From: Shewanella dokdonensis
GTDB taxonomy: Bacteria > Pseudomonadota > Gammaproteobacteria > Enterobacterales > Shewanellaceae
Direction of reading: 5' to 3'
NCBI RefSeq assembly: GCF_018394335.1
Contig: NZ_CP074572.1
Coordinates: 2,728,001 to 2,792,000 of the forward strand
Length of the DNA stretch: 64,000 nucleotides
The notes below the pieces were generated by a model. That model saw only the letters and a list, made by a program, of their open reading frames with translations, did not search any database and was not told where the DNA came from. Both the position numbers and the translations under genes were made by a program. Positions 49,179 to 59,892 of this stretch are shown here, in pieces (within the stretch, counting starts at the first letter, position 1; every line of letters starts with the position of its first letter).

Positions 49179-49927
49179 ATGAGCGAATATCGGACGCTGG
49201 TCAAAGCTGAGGATCAATGGGGAACCGTAACGGTACTGGAAGATGCCGAGCAGCGGTTACTGGCGTTTGGTGAGCACGATGAACAAAGCAAACTGCTGAA
49301 AGCCACGCCGCACATTCCCAAACATACTTACCTGCGGGCAATGTTGCTGGTGCTACTGTTTGCTAAGCCACGTAGTGTTATGGTGTTAGGACTGGGTGGT
49401 GGTGTTCTCATCCATGCTTTACGCCAATTTGATGCGGCCATCCGCATTACCGCCGTTGAGTTAAGACCGCTGGTGATTGATTTTTGTAAGCGTTATTTCC
49501 GGCTACCGCTGTCGAAAAACTCACACTGATAGAAGCCGATGCCCTGGTTTATCTGGCTCAGTCACCACACAAGCGTGTCGATCTACTGTTCTGCGATCTC
49601 TTTGATAGTCATGGCGTCGCTGCCGGTGCGTTATCTACAGCTTTCTTACAACACTGCCAGCGGCAACTGAAAGCTGATGGTATCTTGGTGCTGAACTGCT
49701 GGAAAGAACACAGCCGAGATGCGGCACTGTTGGCTAAATTGCAAACATTGTTTCCAGAGGTTTATGCTTGTCTTACTGGCAGTGGTAACTGGGTGGTGTT
49801 TGCCTCTGCCAAACCATTGCCCACGGCTCAGGCAGAATTGAAACGTCAAGCGTCACAGCTCTCGCAGCGGTTGGGGTTCGAGTTGCAACCCTCGTTAAGC
49901 AGGTTTGGACGTTGGCAAAAGACCTGA
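49179..49927 (+). CDS. Spermidine-synthase-like methyltransferase-fold protein (frame break)
   Basis: 249 residues after one base is restored. It has the Rossmann motif VMVLGLGGGVLIHALR with VELRPLVIDFCKRYF, then DLLFCDLFDSHG. This is the spermidine/spermine synthase fold, but I see no clear polyamine-binding motif, so it may act on another substrate. The break is at 49506-49508: CCGG for CCG gives FRLPAVEKLTLIEAD. It is divergent from the mscS-like gene. Confidence 0.8.
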
Positions 49928-50061
49928 TTCTGAAAAATCGATTATAACAATAGCTTTTATCTGTTTTATTCTCTGCTCCCCACTGACTATTATGGCTCCA
50001 AGCAAAAGGGCAACGACGGACGTTGTCCTCTGTATCCAACCAAAAATATGGGAGCTTTCAC

Positions 50062-50628
50062 ATGGTTCAGTCACTGAATACTGCTGTTAAACCTTTTACC
50101 GCTACTGCATTCCACAATGGTGAATTCGTTGAAGTTACCGAACAGAGCCTGATCGGCAAATGGTCTGTCGTGTTCTTCTACCCCGCAGATTTTACTTTTG
50201 TATGCCCAACTGAGCTGGGTGATCTGGCCGATCATTACGACCAGTTACAGAAACTGGGTGTTGAAGTTTACTCAGTGTCTACTGACACTCACTTTACTCA
50301 CAAAGCTTGGCATGACAGTTCTGAAACTATCGCCAAGATCAAATACTTCATGGTAGGCGACCAGACTGGCACCATCAGCAACAACTTTGGTGTGATGCGT
50401 GAAGGCCAAGGCCTGGCAGATCGCGCTACCTTCGTGATTGACCCAGAAGGCGTTATTCAAGCCATCGAAGTGACCGCTGAAGGTATCGGCCGTGATGCTG
50501 AAGACCTGCTGCGTAAGATCAAAGCCGCTCAGTATGTTGCTGCTCACCCAGGTGAAGTTTGCCCAGCAAAATGGCGTGAAGGTGAAGCCACTCTGGCACC
50601 ATCTCTGGACCTGGTAGGCAAAATCTAA
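50062..50628 (+). CDS. ahpC: Peroxiredoxin AhpC
   Basis: A typical 2-Cys peroxiredoxin of 188 residues that reduces hydrogen peroxide and alkyl hydroperoxides. The peroxidatic Cys48 is in DFTFVCPTE and the resolving Cys167 in EVCPAKW. The ATG at 50062 follows GGGAG; upstream in-frame sequence is not expected to be translated. ahpF, its reductase, is 78 bases downstream across a hairpin that may lower ahpF expression. OxyR is the likely regulator by analogy, but I found no clear site. Confidence 0.97.
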   Translation: MVQSLNTAVKPFTATAFHNGEFVEVTEQSLIGKWSVVFFYPADFTFVCPTELGDLADHYDQLQKLGVEVYSVSTDTHFTHKAWHDSSETIAKIKYFMVGDQTGTISNNFGVMREGQGLADRATFVIDPEGVIQAIEVTAEGIGRDAEDLLRKIKAAQYVAAHPGEVCPAKWREGEATLAPSLDLVGKI

Positions 50629-50641
50629 GTTTGCGTCCCTT

Positions 50642-50677
50642 CCGGCTCGACCGTTACGGCGGCGGGCCGGCCCTTTT
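50642..50677 (+). terminator. Possible attenuator between ahpC and ahpF
   Basis: CCGGC (50642-50646) pairs with GCCGG (50666-50670) around a GC-rich inner stem, followed by CCTTTT. It may be a partial terminator giving more ahpC than ahpF mRNA. Confidence 0.45.
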
Positions 50678-50706
50678 AATACTTTTTCTTTTCACAGGAC
50701 ACGTTC

Positions 50707-52268
50707 ATGTTAGACGCTAATTTGAAAAAACAACTGGACAGCTATCTGCAGTATATCAAGCAGCCGATTGCGCTTAGCGTGTCCAGTGACGACAGTGATA
50801 AATCTCGCGAAGTATTGGAGTTGGCACAGGAACTGGCGGCAATGTCCGACAAGATCTCGCTGACACAGGTGAACAATGCGCGTGTACCAAGCATGGCAGT
50901 GGCGCCCAAAGGGCAATCTCCTCGCGTTAACTTTGCCGGGGTGCCGATGGGGCACGAATTTACCTCGCTGGTATTAGCACTGTTACAAGCTGGAGGCCAT
51001 CCGTCTAAAGCTGCTCCGGAACTGTTAGAGCAGATCCGCAATTTACCGGGTGAATATCATTTCGAAACCTATATTTCGCTGTCATGCCACAACTGTCCCG
51101 ATGTGGTACAAGCATTGAACTTGATGGCAAGCCTTAATCCGAATATCACGCATGTGATGATCGATGGCGCGTTGTTCCAAGAAGAGGTCAATCAACGTGG
51201 CGTGATGGCCGTACCTGCCGTGTTCCTCAATGGTGAACATTTCGGTCAGGGGCGTATGACACTGGAAGAGATTGTCAGCAAAGTTGACAGCGGTGCCGCT
51301 GAACAAAAAACGGCAGCACTGAATGACAAACCGGTTTATGACGTGTTGGTCGTGGGTGGTGGCCCTGCGGGGCCGCCGCAGCAATTTATGCCGCACGTAA
51401 AGGCATTCGTACTGGTCTGGTTGCCGAACGCTTTGGTGGTCAGGTGATGGATACTGTCGGCATCGAGAATTTTATCTCTGTGCCTTATACCGAAGGGCCA
51501 AAACTGTCTGCGGCACTGGAACAGCACGTGAAAGAATACGGCGTGGATATCATTACCGGGCAGCGTGCTGCCAATGTGAGTCGCGATAGCACTATTGCAG
51601 TGGCATTAGAAAGCGGTGCCACCCTTAAAAGCAATAGTGTGATCCTGGCGACTGGGGCACGCTGGCGTGAATTGGGCGTGCCGGGTGAAGCGCAATACCG
51701 TACCAAAGGCGTGGCTTACTGCCCGCACTGTGACGGCCCATTTTATAAAGGTAAGAAAGTCGCTGTGATTGGCGGCGGTAACTCAGGTATTGAAGCTGCT
51801 ATCGACCTGGCCGGTATTGTGGAACATGTGACGGTACTGGAGTTCGCCGACACATTGCGCGCTGATGATGTGCTGGTGAAAAAAGCAAAGTCACTGACTA
51901 ATATCGATATTATTACCAGCGCCCAGACCACCGAAGTGATTGGTGATGGCAGTAAAGTCACCGCACTGGCTTACCAAGATCGCAACAGTGGCGAGCAAAA
52001 ACAGCTGGCTTTGGCGGGGATTTTTGTACAGATAGGCTTGGTGCCTAACACCGGTTTCCTCAAAGAAAGCGAGATTGAACTGACCCGCTTTGGCGAGGTG
52101 ATAGTTGATACCAAAGGGGCGACATCCATGCCCGGTGTCTTTGCCGCTGGAGACGCAACGACTGTGCCTTACAAGCAGATCATTATCTCAATGGGGACAG
52201 GCGCTACGGCAGCATTGAGTGCTTTTGATTATCTGATCCGTCACTCAGCTGAAGATAAAGCGGCTTGA
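50707..52268 (+). CDS. ahpF: Alkyl hydroperoxide reductase subunit F (frame break)
   Basis: 520 residues after one G is restored, against 521 in E. coli. The N-terminal double thioredoxin-like domain has CHNCPDVV. The FAD/NADH part has VVGGGPAG, the redox pair CPHCDGPF, the NADH motif [12 protein letters not shown], and [15 protein letters not shown] near the end. It passes electrons from NADH to AhpC. The break is in the G4 run at 51369-51372; five gives [15 protein letters not shown]. Confidence 0.96.
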
Positions 52269-52285
52269 TCTAGCATCAACACAAT

Positions 52286-52312
52286 AAAAAATCGGCATTT
52301 GCCGATTTTTTT
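52286..52312. terminator. Intrinsic terminator of ahpCF
   Basis: ATCGGC pairs with GCCGAT around ATTT, flanked by A5 on the left and T7 on the right, so it can act in both directions. It lies between ahpF and the leftward YjfB-like gene. Confidence 0.9.
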
Positions 52313-52351
52313 ATTGCTAGTCATATCGTTATCAAGGTAGATGAGACTGCA

Positions 52352-52555
52352 TTAAGCGGTGGTATTTACCAAAGTTCCCACTCGCCCGGATGTTTCTAGT
52401 GTGTCGTTTTGCTGTGGTGCGGCACTCGCATTGACCAAATCAACTGCAATCTGTCCCTGAGTCTGCATCTGCTGTTTAGCTAATTGTGCCACTTTCACGG
52501 CAAGGGAGGATTGTATATCCCCTGAAGCTGGTGGTGCATTGAGATTCACTGGCAT
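52352..52555 (-). CDS. Small YjfB-like putative motility protein
   Basis: A 67-residue protein with a helical middle (VKVAQLAKQQMQTQGQIAVDLVN) and polar ends. It resembles the YjfB family of short putative motility proteins, which have no proven role. There is no signal peptide. The gene stands alone on this strand between two terminators. Confidence 0.5.
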   Translation of the reverse strand: MPVNLNAPPASGDIQSSLAVKVAQLAKQQMQTQGQIAVDLVNASAAPQQNDTLETSGRVGTLVNTTA

Positions 52556-52613
52556 TAAGGATTCCTGCTATTGAGTTCCTGAGGGTAACTTTAGTATGAA
52601 TACTAAAATAAAT

Positions 52614-52640
52614 AAACCCAGCTAAGGCTGGGTTTATCTA
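52614..52640 (-). terminator. Intrinsic terminator of the thioredoxin/CcdA-like gene
   Basis: AAACCCAGC (52614-52622) pairs with GCTGGGTTT (52627-52635). On the minus strand TTTATTTTAG follows the stem. Confidence 0.85.
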
Positions 52641-52650
52641 AAAGCAACAC

Positions 52651-54054
52651 TTAAATACGCTTAGCTTTTTGTTTCTTCTCTAAAATTTTTCGAGTAACCG
52701 CAATAATGATAGTGACTATGATTGCCCCAAGGATTAAACCTATGGCAACGGTAACATTCTGTAACGCGGTCGGGTCAACTGCCAGCGTGCCGCCTAATCC
52801 CAACATCATTATCCCGGACATCAGTTTCAATGTCTGGCCTTCTTTCTCAGTAAGTTTGCGTTTGCCGAGCGTCATACTGAAGGCAACCACAATAGCAATC
52901 AATGGGATAACGTACACCACATTGTAAAACACCAGATACATATAGCGTTCCATTGTGGGGAAGTTATGCATTGATAACACGCTGGTATAAATCATTGGGA
53001 AGCCAGCGGTACACAACAGCTCATAGGCATTGGCGAGAATCGCCAGCACTGTGGTACCTATGATCATGGTGGTCAGACTTGAAGCGCTGGACAGTTTCCC
53101 CATGCGTTTGATCAGGCTGGTGCGGTTTTCCGCAGACATAGACAGGCTGACTTCACCTTTAGTAAAGAAGTAATCCTTGATATTGATAGCGCCAGCGACC
53201 AGCGCCAACAACCCGGCTATCAGAATAATCATGCTGCCATCACTGGCGCCTAACAGTTCAAACACGTTGAGCCAAGCACTCATAAATAACAGATAGATAA
53301 AGCCGGAAAAGAACACAAAAATACCGCCAACCAGTAACATGCGACTGCGACTCTTGGCGTTTACCATGATGGACAATAAAAATAGCAGCACGAAGAAAGC
53401 ACAGGGATTGAACGCATCAACACCCGCCAACACCAGCGTCAGAATTGGCATCGACATGGTATCGGGTGTCACCACACCTAATAACGGCAGCTCAACGGGC
53501 TGTATGTCGGAGGCCGTCACAGCGGTAGCATCACAGGTGCCATCGCCGCTATCGCTGGCGCAGGTGCCAAATGGCGATTCAGCATCGGCAGTCACCGCCG
53601 GCGCACTTGCCGCATTGGCATCAGGCATCTCTGCCGCAGCCAAGCTGCCACCTTGTTCCAGATAACAGGTTTTAAGACGATTCAGTAAAAATTCACCGGT
53701 AACTTCTCGGCTGGAATAGCCGATGACCGTTTTTCCACAAACCGCCATAAAAGGCACTGAGCGGGCTTGAGTGTTCGTTGCGTCAGCTAATTGCTGCCAC
53801 ATCTCCTGTGTGCCAGCGTCGCCTACCATGTAAGTATGTAATTCAATCCACGGATACTTCTGCGGCAGTGAATCAATAAACGGGTGCGCTTCTTTGCAGT
53901 GTGGGCAGGTCTTAGACCAGACAAAATACAAGGGGATTTTCAGTTGTCCTTGCGCATCCACTTTGTGCCACACAAGGGTATTTTCAGCAGCAGCTGCGTT
54001 ATTCAGCACCAAACCGCAACTCAGCAGTAGACAGAGCATCAATGTTCTGAACAT
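52651..54054 (-). CDS. Periplasmic thioredoxin domain fused to a DsbD/CcdA-like membrane domain
   Basis: A 467-residue protein. After a signal peptide, the N-terminal thioredoxin-like domain (about 25-150) carries the CPHC redox motif in VWSKTCPHCKEAH. An Ala/Asp-rich linker with two extra cysteines follows, then a six-to-eight-helix membrane domain with AFNPCAFFV and ELLCTAGFP, cysteines placed like the transmembrane pair of CcdA/DsbD. It likely carries electrons across the membrane to periplasmic thiols. The domain order is reversed relative to DsbD. I use the ATG at 54054, which follows AGGA; another in-frame ATG is at 54069. Confidence 0.75.
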   Translation of the reverse strand: MFRTLMLCLLLSCGLVLNNAAAAENTLVWHKVDAQGQLKIPLYFVWSKTCPHCKEAHPFIDSLPQKYPWIELHTYMVGDAGTQEMWQQLADATNTQARSVPFMAVCGKTVIGYSSREVTGEFLLNRLKTCYLEQGGSLAAAEMPDANAASAPAVTADAESPFGTCASDSGDGTCDATAVTASDIQPVELPLLGVVTPDTMSMPILTLVLAGVDAFNPCAFFVLLFLLSIMVNAKSRSRMLLVGGIFVFFSGFIYLLFMSAWLNVFELLGASDGSMIILIAGLLALVAGAINIKDYFFTKGEVSLSMSAENRTSLIKRMGKLSSASSLTTMIIGTTVLAILANAYELLCTAGFPMIYTSVLSMHNFPTMERYMYLVFYNVVYVIPLIAIVVAFSMTLGKRKLTEKEGQTLKLMSGIMMLGLGGTLAVDPTALQNVTVAIGLILGAIIVTIIIAVTRKILEKKQKAKRI

Positions 54055-54310
54055 ATAAATCCTGCTCATGTGAAAAATTAAAAGAATCTGTTTCCCTCAA
54101 TAAAGAGGAAAACTTACCGATATTCAATGTACAACAGCTACAGCACATGCTTAACGTCGGCAGGGTAAATCTGTTAGCGGCATCGTAAAAGTTGTCAAAG
54201 TGAGAGGCTAGAGGATCTGTGGTGCTTTTTTTGGTCAGCTTCTCGTACAATTATATATACCTTACTGTTTTAACAAGACTTATAACGATAAACCGCCATG
54301 GACAATAAAC

Positions 54311-56202
54311 ATGAAAACTACCCTGAAAACCCGTTTGCTTGCTGCCAGTGTGCTGTCTGTGTTGTTGATACTGGTGTTAATGGTTAGCCTGTCGTCTTAT
54401 GTAATACGTAATAGTGCTTTTTCTAACACGGAACGAGAGGTGCGAGAACTATCAAACACCTTTGCTGCTGAAAAAGGGCAGTGGATGTATGACCGGCAAA
54501 ATGCCGTGAAGAGTTTAGCCGCCACACTGTCTCGCCACATTAATGAAGATCCAACCCCTATCTATTGGAAGTCCATGAAGCCTTGAGCTTCGGGCTGACC
54601 TATTACGGTAGTGAACAAGGTGAGATGTTACGACAAGACCCCACGCTATTCGTGGCGGGGTACGATCCACGCATCCGTCCCTGGTATAAAGGGGCCAAAG
54701 ACGCTGACGGTTTATTTGTCACGGCGCCGTTTGAAAGTGCAACGCTGAAAGCCATGGTGGTGACGATTGCTGAACCAGTAAAGGTTGATGGTCAATTGCG
54801 GGGTGTTGCTGCGGCCAATCTCTTGATCGATAAACTCACAAATTCGGTGCGCAAACTAAAACTTCCCGGTGATGGTTACGGTATTTTGCTGGAACAGAGT
54901 GGGGTGATCATCAGCCATCCAGATGCGGCATTGAATGGTAAAAACATTGCGCAGGCTGATAACCGTTTTACCAGCAATTGGTTAAAAAAACGGGCCGATT
55001 CTGACGAGCTTGAACAGATGACCTACGAGGGTGCCGACAAGCTGTTGTATGTTGCGGAATTGCCACACACCAACTGGATGTTGCTGTTTGTGATTGATAA
55101 ACAAAAAATTATGAGCGAAGCAACCGGATTGGCTTGGTCTATGATTGGTACTGGCTTGGTCTTCTTGCTGGTATTTGCGGGCATTTTGTTTGTCGTATTT
55201 CGTCTTCAATTCCGCGATCTGGAGAAAGTCGCGGCAGCATTGCAGGATATCGCCGAAGGGGAAGGGGATCTGACCGTAAGAATTTCCACCAAGAATCAGC
55301 ATGATGAAATTGGCCAGTTAGCGACAGGTTTTAACCAGTTTGTGGTGCGGCTGCACGATATGATCACCCGCATGAGCGATATTGCGAAAAACTTGGGGGT
55401 ACAGTCAGACGACCTGCGTCATGCGGCGGAAAACAATCGTCAGAGTATTGCGGTGCAGCAGGACGAGATCACCATGGTTGCCACCGCAGTAACAGAAATG
55501 TCCAGTGCCACTGGCGAAATAGCCAGTAACGCTGAACTGACAGCTCACACCGCTCAGGATTCGGTGAATCTTACCAATAGTGGGCAACAGCAGGTCATGC
55601 AGAGTCAAGCGTCTATTCGTAATCTGGCAACCGAAGTGGCCACTGCCGGGCACATTATCGGTGAACTCAATGAGCATTCGCAAAAGATTAACAGCATATT
55701 GCTGACTATTAGCGGCATTGCTGAGCAGACCAACTTGTTGGCACTGAATGCGGCGATTGAAGCGGCTCGTGCGGGGGATCAAGGACGAGGTTTTGCAGTG
55801 GTGGCGGATGAGGTCAGAGTGCTGTCACAGCGTACCCATGACTCGACTCAGGAGATCCAGACAATGATCGAAACGCTGCAACGGACAGCCGCTAAAGCCG
55901 TGGATTCCATGAACAGCAGCCATCAGATGGCCGAGACCAGTGTGATGGATGCCGAAACTGCTAGTGCCAGCCTGGAGCAGATTGCCAACGCTATTAACCA
56001 GATTTCTGAAATGGCGAGCCAGATAGCGACCGCCGCAGAGGAACAGACATCGGTGACCAGTGAAATCAACCGTAACACCGAGGCTATCCGGGAAGTATCT
56101 GAAAACTTGTCTGCTTCTTCGGTAACTGCGGCAGATAAAGCGCAGATGTTGGCGGAGCTGGCGCAGTCACTGCAACAGGAAGTCGGGCGTTTCCGCTTGT
56201 AA
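54311..56202 (+). CDS. Methyl-accepting chemotaxis protein, dCache type (frame break)
   Basis: A 630-residue receptor after one C is restored. An N-terminal transmembrane helix ([19 protein letters not shown]) leads into a periplasmic Cache sensor ([26 protein letters not shown]), a second transmembrane helix, a HAMP domain ([10 protein letters not shown]) and the signalling tip [25 protein letters not shown]. The break is in the C4 run at 54555-54558; five gives [16 protein letters not shown]. The Cache motif suggests a small-molecule ligand. It stands alone. Confidence 0.93.
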
Positions 56203-56208
56203 AGCGTG

Positions 56209-56631
56209 TCAGCGCTTTTCGGTGCCCTCGTTAGTTGCCAAGGTTGAGCTGGGGCACCACAAAATATCCACATCCCGCCTCTCTTCAGGGGCGGCGGTGC
56301 GAATGCGGGTGATTATGGGCAGTGGCAAATTAGCGGCAGACAGGTAGTTTTTGACCCGTTCAATGCGACGATTGGCCAACCACAGGTTATATTGCTGTAG
56401 CTTTTTATCATCAGCGCTAGGGAACAGATTGAATTCCAACAATAGATAGCCCTGTTTTTTATCGCTAGCTTGCTGTTTGATCTGCTCTAGATCGCGGCTA
56501 TCAGCAGGTGAAAAATAGGAGCTGTTGTTAGCGTAAGTGATTTGACCTAGTTTCTGCTCGTCCGAGCAGGCGGCTATCACCGGCCCTGACAGCAAGCAAC
56601 TTAAGATTGTGCCAAGTGCCAAACAACGCAT
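56209..56631 (-). CDS. OmpA-like periplasmic protein
   Basis: A 140-residue exported protein (signal peptide LSCLLSGPVIAA). Its C-terminal half resembles an OmpA-type peptidoglycan-binding fold (YNLWLANRRIERVKNYL, ERRDVDILW). It is convergent with the chemotaxis receptor gene six bases away. The specific role is unknown. Confidence 0.7.
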   Translation of the reverse strand: MRCLALGTILSCLLSGPVIAACSDEQKLGQITYANNSSYFSPADSRDLEQIKQQASDKKQGYLLLEFNLFPSADDKKLQQYNLWLANRRIERVKNYLSAANLPLPIITRIRTAAPEERRDVDILWCPSSTLATNEGTEKR

Positions 56632-56978
56632 TTATCCCCTCCTTGTGGAACCCATTGGGCCAATCATCCAGATATAGGCAAACTACTTGATCGCTGCTTT
56701 AAAAGCAATTGCCGATCTTGTAAATTTAAATAAATAATCATTAAAAACAATATGTTAGACAATAATTTGGCGGATGTACCGCTTTGTCGGATTCCTGCCG
56801 CTATCCGTTGGCTTGTCAGTTTTTTGACCTGTTGCGGTTATCTAAGTCAGCGATAGCCAATATGGCTTAGCCAACTGTTTCACTGCAGGGTTGCTACTGC
56901 TCATGGTCGGAGATCGATATTTGCAGCAGATACCAGTATATTGTGTGCAATTCGATGTGGTTTTGTGAGTGTGCCTGT
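56632..56978. other. Intergenic region before ohrR
   Basis: About 350 bases with AT-rich sequence around 56690-56770. I see no gene, and no inverted repeat convincing enough to call an OhrR operator. Confidence 0.4.
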
Positions 56979-57422
56979 ATGAGTGAACCATTGCCGGAAA
57001 ATCCGTTGTGTCTGGAAAATCAGCTGTGTTTCTCGCTGTATAGTGCCGCCAATGCCATGGTGCGTGCCTATCGTCCCTACTTAGAGCAGTTGCAACTGAC
57101 TTACCCCCAATATTTGGCGATGATGGTGCTGTGGCAGCAAAACGGCATCAGCGTCAAACTGTTAGGTGAACAGCTACATTTGGATTCTGGAACGCTAACA
57201 CCGCTACTAAAACGTTTGGAAGCCAAAGGGCTGGTTTGCCGTGGTCGTAGTCAACAGGATGAACGGATGCGAGTGCTGGAACTGACAGCCGATGGACTGG
57301 CGTTACGGGAATCGGCAATGAGTATTCCGCGACAGATGTTTTGTCGCACCGGGTTAGCACCGGCGCAGTTAACCGAACTTAAACAGTTATGTGACCAGTT
57401 ATGGTCACAGTTAGTGGAATAA
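56979..57422 (+). CDS. ohrR: OhrR-like organic-peroxide-sensing MarR regulator
   Basis: A 147-residue MarR-family regulator. LENQLCFSLYSAANAM holds the reactive cysteine of OhrR, and the wing region LDSGTLTPLLKRLEAKGLV is typical. OhrR represses the peroxidase gene ohr until its cysteine is oxidised. No ohr gene is next to it here. The ATG at 56979 gives the family length; an earlier in-frame start is possible. It ends six bases before the glycerol-3-phosphate dehydrogenase gene. Confidence 0.85.
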   Translation: MSEPLPENPLCLENQLCFSLYSAANAMVRAYRPYLEQLQLTYPQYLAMMVLWQQNGISVKLLGEQLHLDSGTLTPLLKRLEAKGLVCRGRSQQDERMRVLELTADGLALRESAMSIPRQMFCRTGLAPAQLTELKQLCDQLWSQLVE

Positions 57423-57428
57423 CCGTTG

Positions 57429-58598
57429 ATGAAAGTGCTGGATCTGCTGATTGTTGGTGCCGGAATTAATGGCGCGGGGATCGCCCAACGGGCTGCCGCG
57501 GCGGGATACTCTGTGATGTTGCTGGACAAATCGACTATCGCGGCGGGGACTTCCTCACAATCTAGCAAGCTGATCCACGGTGGTCTGCGCTATTTGGAAA
57601 GCGGGCAGCTCCCTTTGGTCTACGAAGCGCTCAAGGCACGTCGTGAATTACTGCAACTGGCGCCCTCGCTGGTGCATCCAGTTAAGTTCTACATTCCCAT
57701 TTATCGTGATAGTCGGCGTAGCGCGTTTACCATTCGTGCGGGACTGAGTTTATATGGCATGTTGAGCCAGCCAGATCCGCTTGGTCGCTTTCAGTCGATA
57801 CCAGCGCAGGCGTGGACGCAGTTCCCAGGTCTGAAACTGGCAGGCATGACCCATTTGTTTCAGTATTGGGATGCCCAGACCGATGATAAACGGTTGACCG
57901 AAGCCGTGGTGGCAAGTGCTGCGGCGTTGGGGGCTGAGGTCTGGCAGCATAGTGAATGCACGGCAATTCAGCACGATGCCAAAGGTTGTCTGGTGCAATA
58001 TCAGCAGCATGGCGTGGCGCATGAGGTCTATTGCCATATGCTGGTCAATACCACTGGCGCGTGGGTCAATGAACTATTAGCACGCGTGCAGCCAGCACTG
58101 ACGGCCCCGGCCATTGAATGGGTGCAGGGCAGTCATCTGCTGTTGGACCTACCCGCGCCTCCAGGAATATTGTATCTGGAATCATGCTTTGATGAGCGGG
58201 TGGTCTTTGTCATGCCTTGGCATGGCAAAACCTTGTTGGGCACTACCGAAACGCATTGTGACACGCCTGAGCCTCAACTCACCAAGGAAGAAACCTACTA
58301 TCTGCTGGGCATTTATTGCCATTATTTCCCGCTGGCGGGGGGACGGACACGCTGGAAAGCAAAATTATAAGTAGTTTTAGTGGCATGCGTGTATTGCCGT
58401 GCGGGAGCAGTTCCGCTTTTTCTCGCACACGTGAAGTCCAGTTCCTAAGCCAGCCGTCACATCCGCATATTCTGTCTTTGTATGGTGGCAAGCTCACCAC
58501 TTTTCGCAGTACGGCCAAGCCAGGCATTGTTACGGATTGAACAACAGCTCGGGCGTCGGCAATGGGTTGCCGATGTGGATAATCTGCAGTTGGGGTGA
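57429..58598 (+). CDS. FAD-dependent glycerol-3-phosphate dehydrogenase, short form (two frame breaks)
   Basis: 389 residues after repair, shorter than E. coli GlpD (501) because the C-terminal helical domain is missing. It has the FAD motif LIVGAGINGAGIAQRAAAAG, then SSKLIHGGLRYLE, GTTETHCDTPEP and ILSLYGGKLTTFRSTA. It would oxidise glycerol-3-phosphate and feed electrons to quinone. The breaks are G6 at 58337-58342 (seven needed) and GCCAGGC at 58519-58525 (one C too many). After repair it ends RRQWVADVDNLQLG. It directly follows ohrR, which is unusual; other glp genes are absent. Confidence 0.82.
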
Positions 58599-58677
58599 TT
58601 TTTGCGGTTAAAGCCGCTAAAGTGTGCCGCGAGCCGATCTGCAGCGGCAAAATATCTTTTCAGCTTCGGGATTTATT

Positions 58678-59812
58678 GTGATTTGCCATCATTTTTCAGC
58701 GGGGCGTTGTCTGTCCTGTCGCCATATACAACAACCAATATCGGCGCAATTAGCGGCCAAACAGGCGTCATTACAACAGTTGTTATTACCGTTTGCGGCA
58801 GCCGAATGGTTGCCCCCGTCAGTGGCGCGGATAGTGGCTTTCGCAACAAGGCCAAAATGGTGGTATTGGGTGCGGCACATCAGCCAGTCCTTGGGATCCC
58901 CGGCCCTGATGGCGAACCGGTCAATCTGTGTGATTGCCCTTTGTACCCGGCAGATATGCAGCAACTGCTGCAGCGCTTGCAACTATTTGTTAAACAAGCC
59001 GGAATACCGCCCTACCGAGTAGATAAGGCTAAAGGTGAGCTGAAATATATCCTGCTGACGCGAGCGCAAGTCAGTGGTGAGTTTATGCTGCGTTTTGTGC
59101 TGCGTTCGGCCGATGCTATTGCCCGCATAGAACAGCAATTGCCCACATTGTTGCAGGCGTTTCCCGCTATCAAAGTGGTAACGGTAAATCTGCAACCTGT
59201 GCATATGGCGCGGTTAGAAGGGGAGCAGGAGATCTGGCTGGCTGGCGCGCCACGGTTACGGGAGGTGTTCAACGATGTGCCGCTGTACATTCGTCCCAAA
59301 AGCTTTTTCAGACTAATCCGCAAGTTGCTGCGGCGCTTTATCAAAGTGCCCGCGACTGGTTGCAACCGTTGGCGGCAACGGCTATTTGGGATCTGTTTTG
59401 TGGCGTGGGCGGCTTTGGGTTGCACTGTGCTACTGCAAGCACCCATTTGACTGGTATTGAGATTGAGGCTGAGGCAATCGCCTGCGCACAGTTATCGGCC
59501 GCAGAATTGGGGCTAGCAGATGTCAGTTTTCAGGCATTAGACTCTACCGACTTTGCGCTGGGTAACGCGGCGCTGGACGTCCCGGATGTCGTGATTGTTA
59601 ATCCCCCTAGGCGCGGCATTGGTGAAACGTTATGCCGCCAGCTCAGTGCGTTTGCGCCAGCTCATATTCTGTATTCCAGTTGTAACCCAAAAACCTTGGC
59701 CCAAGATCTGGCGGTCATTGACGGATACCGTTTACAACGGGTGCAACTGTTCGACATGTTCCCCCATACCGAGCATTTTGAAGTGTTGGCATTGTTGAGC
59801 CGTATTGCCTGA
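58678..59812 (+). CDS. rlmC: 23S rRNA m5U747 methyltransferase RlmC (two frame breaks)
   Basis: 378 residues after repair, against 375 in E. coli RlmC (RumB). It has the 4Fe-4S cysteines of AGRCLSC and LCDCPLYP, then [23 protein letters not shown], the SAM motif [15 protein letters not shown] and the catalytic Cys region [15 protein letters not shown], ending in [11 protein letters not shown]. Breaks are C5 at 58813-58817 and T5 at 59304-59308; one more base each restores the frame. The GTG at 58678 aligns with the E. coli start. Confidence 0.94.
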
Positions 59813-59892
59813 CAGATTCGCTGTCATCTTTCTGCCACAGTATTTATCACAATCGAGGCTATGCTAAAGCAGGTCTTCTTGGGAGTCATGCT

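Noticed and set aside
53999..54250. 83-codon minus-strand frame with several cysteines (MCCSCCTLN)
   Set aside because: It overlaps the signal-peptide region of the thioredoxin/CcdA-like gene in another frame, has poor codon structure, and matches no family I know.
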